DNA of 50,907 nucleotides from CAYFNK01 sp964393215 (GCA_964393215.1 CAYMSW010000002.1:1-50907); one strand, 5' to 3'; counted from the stretch's first letter, positions 15,078 through 23,492 are shown. The notes: generated by a model not told the origin, from the letters alone. Made by a program: numbers and translations.

Positions 15078-15824
15078 ATGCCGCAAGTTACTATTCAAGA
15101 TATTAATATAAATTATATTAAGAAAGGAACTAAAGATCCCCTCATCATAATACATGGAGTTTTAGGTGATTCTTCATGTTATCCTGGTTTGATTGATATT
15201 TTAAAGAGATATTATACTGTCTATGCGATTGATTTACCAATGTATGGAAAATCCGATATTCCTGATAAGTTTATTTCTGTTCCAAATATGTCTGATATTT
15301 TAGGAGAGTTTATGAAGAAGTTAAAGATAAAGAATCCTACTATTTTTGCACATTCTGCAGGATGTCTAACTGCTATTGATTACGCGTCGAAACATAAAGT
15401 TAAAGAATTGATATTAACTGAACCTGCCGGTTTGGTTCATTATAAAAGTAAGTTTAAGTTGTTTTCAATGTTGGTTGCTATTTCCCTGTTTGGATTTTTT
15501 ATTAACCCCATTATAACTTTGAGTTTGTTTAATGCACATTTTAAAAATATGATTAGGAATTTGACGAATGATAATTTTTGGAAAGTAGTAGATTTGAATT
15601 ATAAGAAGGATTATACCGATAGGATGAAAAAAATAAGGAGTCCCACAACTTTGATTTTAGCTAGACATGATAGATTGTTTAAGTATGAAATTGAGAAGAC
15701 ATTTGCTGAAAGGATAAAAAATTCAAGGATTATTTCCATCTGTGGGTACCATGGGTGGCCCCATTACAAACCATGGCAAATTAGGGTATATTTGAATTCT
15801 AAAGAAAGATTTATAAAGCGATGA
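15078..15824 (+). CDS. Alpha/beta hydrolase
   Basis: A 248-residue alpha/beta-fold hydrolase. The oxyanion region (IIIHGVLGDSSCYPGL), the nucleophile elbow FAHSAGCLTA (Ser in S-A-G-C), an acid in LARHDRLFK and the catalytic His in GWPHYKP complete the triad. A hydrophobic stretch around residues 130-160 (LFSMLVAISLFGFFINPIITLSLF) forms a lid or membrane-contact element, so a lipid or ester substrate is possible. Substrate unknown. Its own TATA-like box lies 20 bases upstream. Confidence 0.85.
   Translation: MPQVTIQDININYIKKGTKDPLIIIHGVLGDSSCYPGLIDILKRYYTVYAIDLPMYGKSDIPDKFISVPNMSDILGEFMKKLKIKNPTIFAHSAGCLTAIDYASKHKVKELILTEPAGLVHYKSKFKLFSMLVAISLFGFFINPIITLSLFNAHFKNMIRNLTNDNFWKVVDLNYKKDYTDRMKKIRSPTTLILARHDRLFKYEIEKTFAERIKNSRIISICGYHGWPHYKPWQIRVYLNSKERFIKR
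15810..15817 (+). promoter_or_regulatory. TATA-like box for the L7Ae operon
   Basis: TTTATAAA lies inside the last codons of the hydrolase gene. Transcription from about 15840 would give a leader of about 20-25 bases carrying GAGGT (15855-15859), the ribosome-binding site for L7Ae at 15864. Confidence 0.5.
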
Positions 15825-15863
15825 TTTTTCTTGGTTTTAAGATATTAATCATACGAGGTAAAA

Positions 15864-16196
15864 ATGGCTGAAGATCAAAAAAACAATGCAAATGATGCTT
15901 ATGAAGCTATTGAGTTAGCGAGGAAGAGCGGTAAGATAAAGAAAGGCACCAACGAAGTTACAAAGTCTGCTGAGAGAGGTGCTGCAAAGCTTGTTGTAGC
16001 TGCTCAAGATGTTTCTCCAAAAGAAGTTATAATGCATTTGCAACCATTGTGCAAAGAGAAAGGCATTCCTTATGTTGAGGTTCCTAGCAAGGATGACTTA
16101 GGAAGCGCTGCTGGTTTGATGGTTGGTACTTCTGCAGTTTCAATAACTGTTGAGGGTGATGCAAAGAACTTAATCAAGAGTTTGTCAAATGGCTGA
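15864..16196 (+). CDS. rpl7ae: Ribosomal protein L7Ae
   Basis: A 110-residue kink-turn RNA-binding protein, part of the large subunit and, in archaea, also of box C/D, box H/ACA RNPs and RNase P. Family motifs: AYEAIELARKSGKIKKGTNEVTKSAERG (RNA-binding KGxNExTK...RG), LVVAAQDVSPKE, HLQPLCKEKGIPYVEV and LGSAAGL.VGTSAVSI. A Shine-Dalgarno (GAGGT) precedes the ATG. First gene of the classic archaeal L7Ae-S28e-L24e operon; overlaps S28e by 8 bases. Confidence 0.97.
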   Translation: MAEDQKNNANDAYEAIELARKSGKIKKGTNEVTKSAERGAAKLVVAAQDVSPKEVIMHLQPLCKEKGIPYVEVPSKDDLGSAAGLMVGTSAVSITVEGDAKNLIKSLSNG

Positions 16197-16449
16197 AAGG
16201 AAAAAAGTAGATAAGAAAGATTCTAAGCAACAAGTCTTTAGCACTGCGGTTCCCGCTAGGGTTGAGGATATAGTTGGTAGAACTGGAATGAAGGGAGAAG
16301 TTACCCAAATTAGATGCAAAGTTCTTGATGGTCGTGATAAAGGAAAAGTTCTTAGAAGAAATGTGAAAGGTGCCGTGAAAGTTGGTGACCTTTTGATGTT
16401 AAGAGAAACTGAAATAGAAGCAAGAAAGCTTTCAGGAAAATCAAGATAA
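16189..16449 (+). CDS. rps28e: Ribosomal protein S28e
   Basis: An 86-residue small-subunit protein. The S28e core is clear: PARVEDIVGRTGMKGEVTQIRCKVLDGRDKGKVLRRNVKGAVKVGDLLMLRETEIEARKL. The N-terminal 15 residues are Lys-rich and slightly longer than usual. Its ATG overlaps the L7Ae stop by 8 bases, and L24e starts 1 base after its stop. Confidence 0.97.
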   Translation: MAERKKVDKKDSKQQVFSTAVPARVEDIVGRTGMKGEVTQIRCKVLDGRDKGKVLRRNVKGAVKVGDLLMLRETEIEARKLSGKSR

Positions 16450-16450
16450 A

Positions 16451-16615
16451 ATGGTCAGATGTTCTTTTTGTAGCAAGGAAATTGAAAAGGGAACTGGAAA
16501 GATAGTTGTTTCTAAAGTTGGAAAGATTATGAATTTTTGTTCTATGAAATGTGAGAAGAATATGCTTAAACTTAAAAGAAAAGCGGTGAATTTTAAGTGG
16601 GCAAAAAATGAGTAA
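16451..16615 (+). CDS. rpl24e: Ribosomal protein L24e
   Basis: A 54-residue zinc-ribbon large-subunit protein: MVRCSFCSKEIEKGTGK, ...NFCSMKCEKNMLKLKRKAVNFKWAK. Cys residues 4, 7, 30 and 34 form the zinc site. The length is at the short end for the family. Translated immediately after S28e; overlaps the next gene by 8 bases. Confidence 0.95.
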   Translation: MVRCSFCSKEIEKGTGKIVVSKVGKIMNFCSMKCEKNMLKLKRKAVNFKWAKNE

Positions 16616-16994
16616 GGTTAAAGTTCAAGATATTGATTATTACGGTGGCTGGGAAGGTGTTGCCAGTGGACTTGTCAAAACTTTTAGAGATTATCATATG
16701 CCAATTAGGGTTATTCCAAAGATTACAGGGGACGATCCAATAAATAATGGGGACGCTAGAAGGATTAGTGCTTTGTACAGTACTCAGAGACTTGGACATA
16801 TTACTGCTTCTTTTTCTGAATCCTATGTTGTTGAGAAAGATGATGAAGATTACAGAACTTCTGCAATGGATTTTTCTTTAGAAAAATTAAATTGGTTGGC
16901 CACTCTTCTTGGAAGAAATGATGGTTTTAATGCTCAAGATTTAGAAGCTGTTTTTGAAGGTAATGATTTGTTGGTTCATAAGAAAGGAACTTAG
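16608..16994 (+). CDS. Unknown 128-aa protein at the end of the L7Ae operon
   Basis: Starts MSKVKVQDIDYYGGWEGVASGL and has a mixed alpha-beta composition (MPIRVIPKITGDDPINNGD, HITASFSESYVV, LEKLNWLATLLG). I recognise no family. In many archaea the L7Ae-S28e-L24e operon continues with nucleoside diphosphate kinase; no ndk motif is present here. The 8-base overlap with L24e implies the same transcript. The gene runs into the convergent HD-domain gene with a 4-base overlap. Confidence 0.65.
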   Translation: MSKVKVQDIDYYGGWEGVASGLVKTFRDYHMPIRVIPKITGDDPINNGDARRISALYSTQRLGHITASFSESYVVEKDDEDYRTSAMDFSLEKLNWLATLLGRNDGFNAQDLEAVFEGNDLLVHKKGT

Positions 16995-18255
16995 TTTACT
17001 CTCCGTTCTAGGCCACCAATTCTATAATCATCGTCATCACTCATTTTTTCTAAAACTCTTGTGAATGCTATAAAATTAATGTAGAATTCTTCTTCAGTCC
17101 TCGTGCTTGTTAGTTCTCTTCTCCTTCCTTGTTGCTCTATTCTTTCTGTGTGTTCATTTATAATACCGTCAAGTCTTCTATATCTATCTAATTCCGATAT
17201 TGGTTCTTCCCCCCTTTCAGTCACACTTGAAAAACCATTTTTTGTTATATCGTAATAATCAAGCTCTTTATCCCAAATAGATATTTCTTCCGGACCTAAT
17301 TCAGAATAAACTCTTAACATCTCCCTATCTAATCTTGCCTGTTGAAGAGTTACGTTTGTTGCTTCAGCCAATAAAGGTCTTATGATTCTTATTTCGCTGC
17401 TGTCTACAGCAGTTCTTAGGTACTCCCTTGTATTGTGAAAGAAGTAAATATTTTTGTATACTCTTCTAAGTCTTCCCTCTCTATCGATAGATTTTCCAAG
17501 ATTTGGCTCTTTAGTACTTCCTCTTACCCTTTTTACGTCTCCTTCTCTATAATTTCTTACCAATCGTGCGAAAGTTCTTTCTAGCCTTTCTAAGTTAGGC
17601 ATTCTTCCTTCTTCAAATAGAGATTCTGTATTGTCTGGCATATCAAATAATTTAACAATAATAGCTCCTTCTCTATCTTTCTTATCTGATCTTCTTCCTC
17701 TTGTACTTAGTCTTTCAGAAAAAATGCTTTCAGTGTAACCATAATATGTTTGATTTTCTGTTCTAAATCTTGAAACCATATCTAATCCACTTACTATTTG
17801 GGCAACATTTCTTGTATATTTTCCCATTTCATTTCCAATAACAAAATCAGTTAGCCTTTTTCCAAAATCTTCTAAATATTCTCTTCTCAGTTGAGTTCTT
17901 ACTGTGTTTCTTTCTTCTCTTGGTAAGTCAGGATAATTTTCAGCCATTGTTTTATCTACTTTTTCTTCAATATTATCGTGGCAAATTATTTGTGCTCTAA
18001 GCATCCAAGAAACAGGATATTCATAGGACTTGATTGCCATAGAAACAGGGTGTTTTGCAAAAAGCCCACCAGTTATCCTAGTTGTTCCATTTGTAGAATC
18101 TAAGCAGTCTTCTAGACAGAATTTTAGAATACTTTCTATCTTGCTTCCATACTTTTGTCTAGTTAACCTTCCTAATACTCTTGCTTTACTNNNNNNNNNN
18201 CATCTTCTTCTGATGCTTCCGGTACATATTTTCTTAATTCTGTTCGAGTTAACAT
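16991..18255 (-). CDS. HD-domain phosphohydrolase related to RelA/SpoT hydrolases (assembly gap inside)
   Basis: About 420 residues, interrupted by 10 N at 18191-18200. Metal-binding HD motifs in order: His in FAKHPVSMA (about 18040-18061), His-Asp in IICHDNIEE (about 17964-17983; compare LHD.(V/I)ED), and Asp in IIVKLFDMPDNTESL (about 17630-17660; compare KLADRLHNMRTL). This spacing is that of RelA/SpoT/MESH1 HD domains that hydrolyse (p)ppGpp or related nucleotides. No synthetase domain is recognisable in the C-terminal about 200 Arg-rich residues. The start at 18255 (MLTRTELRKYVPEASEED) reads better than the frame that is formally continuous across the Ns; see findings. The substrate is inferred. 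Confidence 0.55.
18191..18200. other. Assembly gap of 10 N
   Basis: Ten unknown bases inside the 5' part of the HD-domain gene. The number is probably a placeholder: the protein-like frames on the two sides join only if the true gap length leaves remainder 2 when divided by 3. Confidence 0.95.
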
Positions 18256-18365
18256 TGTACATTGCGGGTTTTCAGAAATATGGGTAATCTTTTAAAGCTT
18301 GGGTTTTGTGTTTTGGAAAGGTTTTTAAAGTAAATTCTAGGCTTTTCTTTAGGAAAACATGGAAA

Positions 18366-20087
18366 ATGATAAGGCACCCAATTTGTGTGCTTTTGGCACA
18401 TGTGGATCATGGAAAGACTTCTATTTTAGATAAAATTAGAGAGAGCTCTGTTGCTTCAAAAGAAAGTGGTTGTTTAACTCAAGCTATTTCTGCTTATCTA
18501 ATTTCCTTGGATAAAATAAAAGAAATTAGTGGTGATTTGATAGGCAAGGTTGGTGTTGATTTGACTATTCCTGGTTTGTTGTTCATTGATAGTCCTGGTC
18601 ACGAAGCTTTTACAACTTTAAGGAAAAGAGGTGGAAGCATTGCTGATATTGCTATTGTTGTTGTTGATATTAATGATGGTGAGAAACCACAAACTAGAGA
18701 AGTAATTGATATTTTGAAGAACTCTAAAACTCCATTTGTAATTGCTGTAAATAAAATTGATATGTTAACAGGCTGGAGACCAAATCCTGATATGCCAATT
18801 ATAAAAAATATTTCTGAGCAGTCTGAAGATGTTCGTTTACATTTTGAAAGAAAGTTGTATGAGATTGTTGCCGCAATTTCTGCACATGGAATAAACTCAG
18901 ATAGATTTGATAGAGTTGATGATTATACAAAGAAAGTTGCTATCATTCCTATTTCTGCAAAAACTGGTGAGGGTTTTCCTGAATTGCTTATGATTCTTAG
19001 CGGTTTGGCTCAAAAATATTTAGAAGAATCTTTGAAAATAAATGTTGAAGGTCAAGCTAAAGGAACTATTTTAGAAGTTTGTGAAGAAAAAGGTGTTGGA
19101 AAAGTTTTAGATGCAATAATTTATGATGGAAGTATAAAAGTTAATGATAGTATTTTGATTGGTGTTGCTGATGGAGATCCAATAAAAACTAAGATTAAGT
19201 GTTTATTTAATTTAGACAAGGGAAAAGTTGTTGAGCAAAAAGAAGTTAATGCTGCAGCTGCTGTAAAAATTTCTGCTGCTGATTTGGATAATGCTGTTCC
19301 CGGGATGCCAATCAGAGTTTGTAATGAAAATGAAGAACAAGTTAGAGAAGAATTAAAATCTGAAATAGAAGAAGTACAAATTGAAACTGATAATGAAGGT
19401 ATAATTGTAAAAGCAGATACTCTGGGTTCTTTGGAAGCTTTAACTGCATTGTTAAGAGATAAGGATATTAAAATTAAGAAGGCGAAAGTTGGTGCGATAA
19501 ATAAACAAGATATAGCAGAAGCTTGTTCTGAGTTGAATGATTTGAACAAAGTTATAGTTGGTTTTAATGTAAAAGTTTTGGAAGAAACTAAAGAAGTAAA
19601 AATAATTACAAATGATATTATTTACAAAATAATTGATGATGTTGTAGATTATGTTGAGAATTTTGGTAGGGCTTTGGAAGAAAAAGATTTGGAAGGATTG
19701 GTTAAACCGTTCAAAATTCAAGTTATGAAGAATCACATTTTTAGAATCTCTAACCCTGCAGTTGTTGGTGTGGAAGTTTTGGAAGGAACTTTGAGGGCAA
19801 ATACTCCTTTGATGAAAGATGGAAAGAAATTATGTGATTTGAAGGAAATTCAAGACTCTGGAAAGAGCATTGGTGAGGTAGAAAGAGGCAAGGAAGTTGC
19901 CGTATCTTTACCTGGAATTATGTGTGGAAGACAGTTAAAAGAGGAAGATATACTGTATTCAGACGTTCCTGAGGCAGATTTCAGGAAATTGAAGAAATTG
20001 AAAAAGTATTTAAAGGAAGATGAAATTCAAGCACTCAAAGAGATAGCTGAATTAAAGAGGAAAGATAACCCTACGTGGGGAGTTTAA
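18366..20087 (+). CDS. infB: Translation initiation factor aIF5B
   Basis: A 573-residue GTPase that promotes subunit joining, homologous to eIF5B and IF2. G motifs: VLLAHVDHGKTS (G1), LTQAISAYLIS (switch I, archaeal form), FIDSPGHEAF (G3), VNKIDMLTGW (G4) and ISAKTGEG (G5). Domain II follows (KGTILEVCEEKGVGKVLDAIIYDGSIKVND), then domain III and the C-terminal initiator-tRNA-binding barrel (ISNPAVVGVEVLEGTLRANTPLMKDG). The start at 18366 gives MIRHPICVLLAHVDHGK, the usual N-terminus; upstream in-frame codons lie over the promoter region. S6e follows after 1 base. Confidence 0.96.
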   Translation: MIRHPICVLLAHVDHGKTSILDKIRESSVASKESGCLTQAISAYLISLDKIKEISGDLIGKVGVDLTIPGLLFIDSPGHEAFTTLRKRGGSIADIAIVVVDINDGEKPQTREVIDILKNSKTPFVIAVNKIDMLTGWRPNPDMPIIKNISEQSEDVRLHFERKLYEIVAAISAHGINSDRFDRVDDYTKKVAIIPISAKTGEGFPELLMILSGLAQKYLEESLKINVEGQAKGTILEVCEEKGVGKVLDAIIYDGSIKVNDSILIGVADGDPIKTKIKCLFNLDKGKVVEQKEVNAAAAVKISAADLDNAVPGMPIRVCNENEEQVREELKSEIEEVQIETDNEGIIVKADTLGSLEALTALLRDKDIKIKKAKVGAINKQDIAEACSELNDLNKVIVGFNVKVLEETKEVKIITNDIIYKIIDDVVDYVENFGRALEEKDLEGLVKPFKIQVMKNHIFRISNPAVVGVEVLEGTLRANTPLMKDGKKLCDLKEIQDSGKSIGEVERGKEVAVSLPGIMCGRQLKEEDILYSDVPEADFRKLKKLKKYLKEDEIQALKEIAELKRKDNPTWGV

Positions 20088-20088
20088 G

Positions 20089-20568
20089 ATGGCAAAATTC
20101 GTATTGACAATAAATTGTAAGGATGGAAAGAGTTACAAGAAAGAAGTAGCTGATGCTGAAGCTGCTATTTTTGAGAATAAGAAAGTTGGAGATATTGTTA
20201 AAGGAGATTCTTTTGGTTTGAAAGGTTATGAATTAAAAATAACTGGTGGATCGGATGATGGGGGTTTTCCAATAAGAAAAGATGTTACTGGACTTGGAAG
20301 GAAGAAACCTTTAGTTGTTTCTGGTGTTGGTGCAAAACCTAAAGATAAAGGTGTTAAGCAGAAGAAAACAGTTCATAGTAATTTAATAGGCGATGATATA
20401 AAACAAATAAATGTTAAAGTTGAGAAGGCTGGAAAGGATACTTTAGATAAAATATTTAATCCTGAAGCTCCTGCAGAGGAAGAGGCTCCTAAGGAAGAAG
20501 TTAAGGAAGAGCCAAAGAAAGAAGAAAGCAAGCCAGAAGAAAAGAAAGAGGAAAATCCTAAGAGCTAG
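20089..20568 (+). CDS. rps6e: Ribosomal protein S6e
   Basis: A 159-residue small-subunit protein. The S6e core is present: GSDDGGFPIRKDVTGLGRKK, SGVGAKPKDKGVKQKKTVHSNLIGDDIKQINVKV. The C-terminal about 35 residues are a low-complexity Glu/Lys/Pro tail (EEEAPKEEVKEEPKKEESKP), an extension not needed for the fold. Translated directly after aIF5B (1-base gap), as in other archaea where these genes are neighbours. Confidence 0.95.
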   Translation: MAKFVLTINCKDGKSYKKEVADAEAAIFENKKVGDIVKGDSFGLKGYELKITGGSDDGGFPIRKDVTGLGRKKPLVVSGVGAKPKDKGVKQKKTVHSNLIGDDIKQINVKVEKAGKDTLDKIFNPEAPAEEEAPKEEVKEEPKKEESKPEEKKEENPKS

Positions 20569-20572
20569 AAAC

Positions 20573-20580
20573 ATTTATAA
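20573..20580 (+). promoter_or_regulatory. TATA-like box before the EEP nuclease gene
   Basis: ATTTATAA ends 23 bases before the ATG at 20604, fitting a leaderless transcript. Confidence 0.5.
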
Positions 20581-20603
20581 TTGTATAAACTTCTAATTCT
20601 TTT

Positions 20604-21362
20604 ATGAGAGTTGTAACTTGGAATATTCTCAATAAAAATGAAAAGATTAAATCTAGTTTGAAATATATTTTTGGGTATAAACCAGATGTTATTTGTTTGC
20701 AAGAATTTCCTGAAGATTCTTTGCCTCTTTTGAATCAGAAAGATTATAGTTTTGTACATGCCAAAGATTGTAATACTGTTAGTTTAGATAAGAAGGATCA
20801 GAAAGATAGTCTTCTTGTTGTTGGAGTTAGGAAAGGTATTAAGTATACTGCAAAAAAATTTCCTTTGAGGGTGGCTGCTAGGAATATAATAAAAAAATTG
20901 GTCCACCTTAAAGAATCTCTTGAGGGACAAAAAGTAGTACTTCATTATAAAAATAATAAGATTAAGTTAGTTAATTGCCATTTAAGTTTTGCTGCTGATC
21001 CTTCTGTTAGAAGGAAACAGTTAATTAAAATTTTGAGGAAGGAAGGGAAGGTAGGGAAAAGAATTATTTGTGGAGATTTTAACGATTTTGGAACTCCTTC
21101 ACTTAATTGGTTTGTTGGATTTTTATTTAATTTTAAATCTAAAGATTATAAGATAGATGAGGAGGAAAGTTTCAAAAGATTTTATAATAAATATAAATTG
21201 AATAATTTATTTTCTGGTAAGGCAACTCATCGTAGTACGAAGAATCAATTAGATCATATTTTGGTTAGCAAAGGAGTTGGTTTTAAGAACAATAAAACTT
21301 TGAAAGGCGGAATAAAATATTCTGATCACTTTCCTCTTTTAGTGGATTTAGATCTTGATTGA
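20604..21362 (+). CDS. Endonuclease/exonuclease/phosphatase family protein
   Basis: A 252-residue metal-dependent phosphoesterase of the EEP (exonuclease III/DNase I) fold. Catalytic blocks are intact: VVTWNILNKN (metal Asn), VICLQEFPED (metal Glu), LVNCHLSF (His), IICGDFNDFG (Asp/Asn), NQLDHILVSKG and YSDHFPLLVDL (general base His). The substrate may be DNA, RNA or a phosphoester; no extra domain narrows it. The 3' end overlaps the convergent membrane-protein gene by 37 bases. Confidence 0.88.
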   Translation: MRVVTWNILNKNEKIKSSLKYIFGYKPDVICLQEFPEDSLPLLNQKDYSFVHAKDCNTVSLDKKDQKDSLLVVGVRKGIKYTAKKFPLRVAARNIIKKLVHLKESLEGQKVVLHYKNNKIKLVNCHLSFAADPSVRRKQLIKILRKEGKVGKRIICGDFNDFGTPSLNWFVGFLFNFKSKDYKIDEEESFKRFYNKYKLNNLFSGKATHRSTKNQLDHILVSKGVGFKNNKTLKGGIKYSDHFPLLVDLDLD

Positions 21363-21652
21363 GGTTTCTTTTTATCTTTAAATCTTAGTCTAAATTTGTA
21401 TCCTAAATATAAACTTAGTATTCCTATTATAATATCACTAATTATATTTATTAGAGGTTCTGGTGAAAATATTTCCCAATTCCACAAAATTAATGTGAAT
21501 CCTGAAAAGTTTTCTATAAACTCGAAAAGCAATACAATTGGGATACCATATTTTTTCCATCCACCTTTTAAGATAAATCCAATGTTGAAAGGGATTAAAA
21601 AATGAAATATGCTGTTGATGGACCATGTATTCCATAAATAGTAATTTTCCAT
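21326..21652 (-). CDS. Small membrane protein
   Basis: Starting at 21652 (MENYYLWNTWSINSIFHFLIPF), it has about 108 residues and three hydrophobic segments, with a highly basic C-terminus (KFRLRFKDKKKPQSRSKSTKRGK) that is probably cytoplasmic. I see no named family. A longer in-frame version would begin at 21805, inside the aIF2-gamma gene, and is unlikely; a TATA-like ATATTTAAAA at about 21691-21701 (minus strand) sits upstream of 21652. The C-terminal tail is encoded opposite the end of the EEP gene. Confidence 0.6.
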   Translation of the reverse strand: MENYYLWNTWSINSIFHFLIPFNIGFILKGGWKKYGIPIVLLFEFIENFSGFTLILWNWEIFSPEPLINIISDIIIGILSLYLGYKFRLRFKDKKKPQSRSKSTKRGK

Positions 21653-21722
21653 ATTATCACGGTATTTGTTCAGTTTAGAGATTCTCCCTCTTTTAAATAT
21701 TGCTTTTTTAGTAAAAGATATA

Positions 21723-21730
21723 TTTATAAA
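21723..21730 (+). promoter_or_regulatory. TATA-like box before eif2g
   Basis: TTTATAAA ends 22 bases before the ATG at 21753. Confidence 0.5.
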
Positions 21731-21752
21731 TTGAAATATTGGAGCATTTATT

Positions 21753-23006
21753 ATGGTTAGTGCTAAATCTACAAAGAAAAGTGAACTCATACCCGAAATC
21801 AACATCGGAATGATTGGTCATGTAGATCATGGTAAAACAACTTTAACTCAAGCTCTAACTGGAAGATGGGCTGATGTTCATTCTGAGGAAAAGAAAAGAG
21901 GAATAACAATAAAGTTAGGTTATGCTGATTCTACTTTTTACAAATGTTCTAAATGTGGAGAACCAGAAGCCTACAGTCCAAATGAAAAATGTAAGGAATG
22001 TAAGGGAAAAGGGATTCCATTAAGGAAAGTTAGTTTTATTGATTCTCCTGGTCACGAAACTTTAATGGCAACTATGTTGAGTGGTGCTGCAATTATAGAT
22101 TCTGCTTTACTTTTGGTAAGTGCAACTGAGCCATGTCCGCAACCACAAACCAGAGAGCATTTAATGGCCTTAGAAATTTTAGGAATAAAAAATATAATTG
22201 TTGTACAAAATAAAATTGATTTGGTTGAGAAAGATGCCTTGATAAATAATTATAATGACATAAAAAAATTCTTGAAAGGAACTATAGCTGAAAGTGTTCC
22301 GATAATTCCTGTCAGTGCACAGCACAATGCTAATATTGATATTTTGATAAAAACTATTCAAGAGAATTTCAAAACCCCTGAGAGAAAGAAAAATGTTGAT
22401 CCTTTGTTTTACATTGCAAGATCTTTTGATGTGAACAAACCTGGAGTCCCTATAAAGAATATTGTTGGTGGTGTTCTTGGTGGTGCTTTGAAGCAAGGTA
22501 TTTTGTTGAAAGGTCAGAAGATCGAAATAAAACCTGGATTGAAGAAAGAGAAACATGGCAGAGCAACTTGGGAACCTGTTCAAACTAAAATTATTGGAAT
22601 GAATATTGGTGGTGTTGATGTTGGTGAACTTAATCCCGGTGGTTCGGTTGGTATTTTGACTGAGTTAGATCCATCCATAGTTAAGTCTAATAATTTAACT
22701 GGAAATGTTTTGGGTTTGCATGGTAAGATGCCAGAGGTTTGGAACAAATTGAGGTTGAGATTACATTTATTAGATAGAGTTGTTGGTTCTACTGAAGAAT
22801 TGAAAGTTGAGGCCGTGAAAATTGGTGAGCCTTTAATGTTGAACGTTAACGCTTCTGCAACTGTTGGTGCGGTTAGTTCTGTTAAGAAAGATGAAATTGA
22901 GATTAATTTGAAGATCCCTGTCTGTGCTTCCAAGGACGATAGAGTGACTATTTCTAGAAATATTGGTTCTCGTTGGAGATTAATTGGTTATTCTGAGATT
23001 GTGTGA
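21753..23006 (+). CDS. eif2g: Translation initiation factor aIF2 subunit gamma
   Basis: A 417-residue GTPase subunit of the heterotrimer that delivers Met-tRNAi. G1 IGMIGHVDHGKTTL, switch region EEKKRGITIKLGYAD, a zinc knuckle with four Cys (CSKCGEPEAY...CKECKGKG), G3 FIDSPGHETLMATML, QNKIDLV (G4) and PVSAQHNANID (G5). Domain II begins around PLFYIARSFDVNKPG and domain III ends with WRLIGYSEIV. This is a full-length archaeal aIF2-gamma. The next gene starts 2 bases after the stop. Confidence 0.97.
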   Translation: MVSAKSTKKSELIPEINIGMIGHVDHGKTTLTQALTGRWADVHSEEKKRGITIKLGYADSTFYKCSKCGEPEAYSPNEKCKECKGKGIPLRKVSFIDSPGHETLMATMLSGAAIIDSALLLVSATEPCPQPQTREHLMALEILGIKNIIVVQNKIDLVEKDALINNYNDIKKFLKGTIAESVPIIPVSAQHNANIDILIKTIQENFKTPERKKNVDPLFYIARSFDVNKPGVPIKNIVGGVLGGALKQGILLKGQKIEIKPGLKKEKHGRATWEPVQTKIIGMNIGGVDVGELNPGGSVGILTELDPSIVKSNNLTGNVLGLHGKMPEVWNKLRLRLHLLDRVVGSTEELKVEAVKIGEPLMLNVNASATVGAVSSVKKDEIEINLKIPVCASKDDRVTISRNIGSRWRLIGYSEIV

Positions 23007-23008
23007 AA

Positions 23009-23374
23009 ATGGATTCTGATATTACTTCCGGAGAATTGGCAGAAAGGTTGATTAATGTGAGAGATACTTTGCCAGGTAAAGAGGAATTATTTTATAGATT
23101 TTCTGATGTTATGGGGTATGCTTTAATGTTCCTTGGTAAAGCTAAACCTGACAGAATTGATCATGTTTTCTTGGAGACTGCTGACTATATTATTTATCAC
23201 AGGGAGTTTAGAAATAATCACCACCCCACTGCAATCCATAACTTTGTTGATGTAGATCTTCCTTTGGAGTGTGCTGGATATGTTCTCGAACTTGCAGAAC
23301 ATGTTTTGGGAGATACTAAATATTTAGATGGAGTTATTATGCGTTTGGATAGTACGGTCAGAAAACCTAAATAA
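23009..23374 (+). CDS. Unknown 121-aa protein downstream of eif2g
   Basis: Starts MDSDITSGELAERLINVRDTLPGK. The protein is helical and contains several His residues (HVFLETADYIIYHREFRNNHHPTAIHNF) but no motif I can name; a metal site is possible. The ATG lies 2 bases after the aIF2-gamma stop; an overlapping GTG at 23003 is the alternative. Cotranscription with aIF2-gamma is likely. Function unknown. Confidence 0.65.
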   Translation: MDSDITSGELAERLINVRDTLPGKEELFYRFSDVMGYALMFLGKAKPDRIDHVFLETADYIIYHREFRNNHHPTAIHNFVDVDLPLECAGYVLELAEHVLGDTKYLDGVIMRLDSTVRKPK

Positions 23375-23377
23375 AAA

Positions 23378-23387
23378 CTTTTTTAAG
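23378..23387 (+). promoter_or_regulatory. TATA-like box before tRNA-Gln
   Basis: CTTTTTTAAG ends 24 bases before the first base of the tRNA at 23412, the usual spacing for an archaeal tRNA promoter. Confidence 0.5.
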
Positions 23388-23411
23388 CTGAATAATTGCT
23401 TGTTTTTCTAC

Positions 23412-23483
23412 AGTCCTGTAGTGTAGTGGCCCAGCATGTCTGGTTTTGGTCCAGGCGACCCAGGTTCGAATCCTGGCAGGACT
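23412..23483 (+). tRNA. tRNA-Gln (anticodon TTG)
   Basis: A 72-base cloverleaf. Acceptor AGTCCTG pairs with CAGGACT (23477-23483). The D arm has GTG/CAT, the anticodon stem is TCTGG/CCAGG (one G-U pair) and the loop TTTTGGT gives anticodon TTG. The T arm is CCAGG-TTCGAAT-CCTGG. CCA is not encoded. The Sua5/TsaC ATG follows 9 bases after the 3' end, so the two are probably on one primary transcript. Confidence 0.93.
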
Positions 23484-23492
23484 ATTCTTAAA

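Noticed and set aside
18262..18262. Start of the HD gene at 18262 (MYNVNSN...)
   Set aside because: It is in phase only because ten Ns were inserted; the alternative frame from 18255 is far more protein-like.
21753..21805. Longer N-terminus of the minus-strand membrane protein overlapping aIF2-gamma
   Set aside because: It would run into a certain gene and its promoter; the ATG at 21652 has a suitable TATA-like element upstream.
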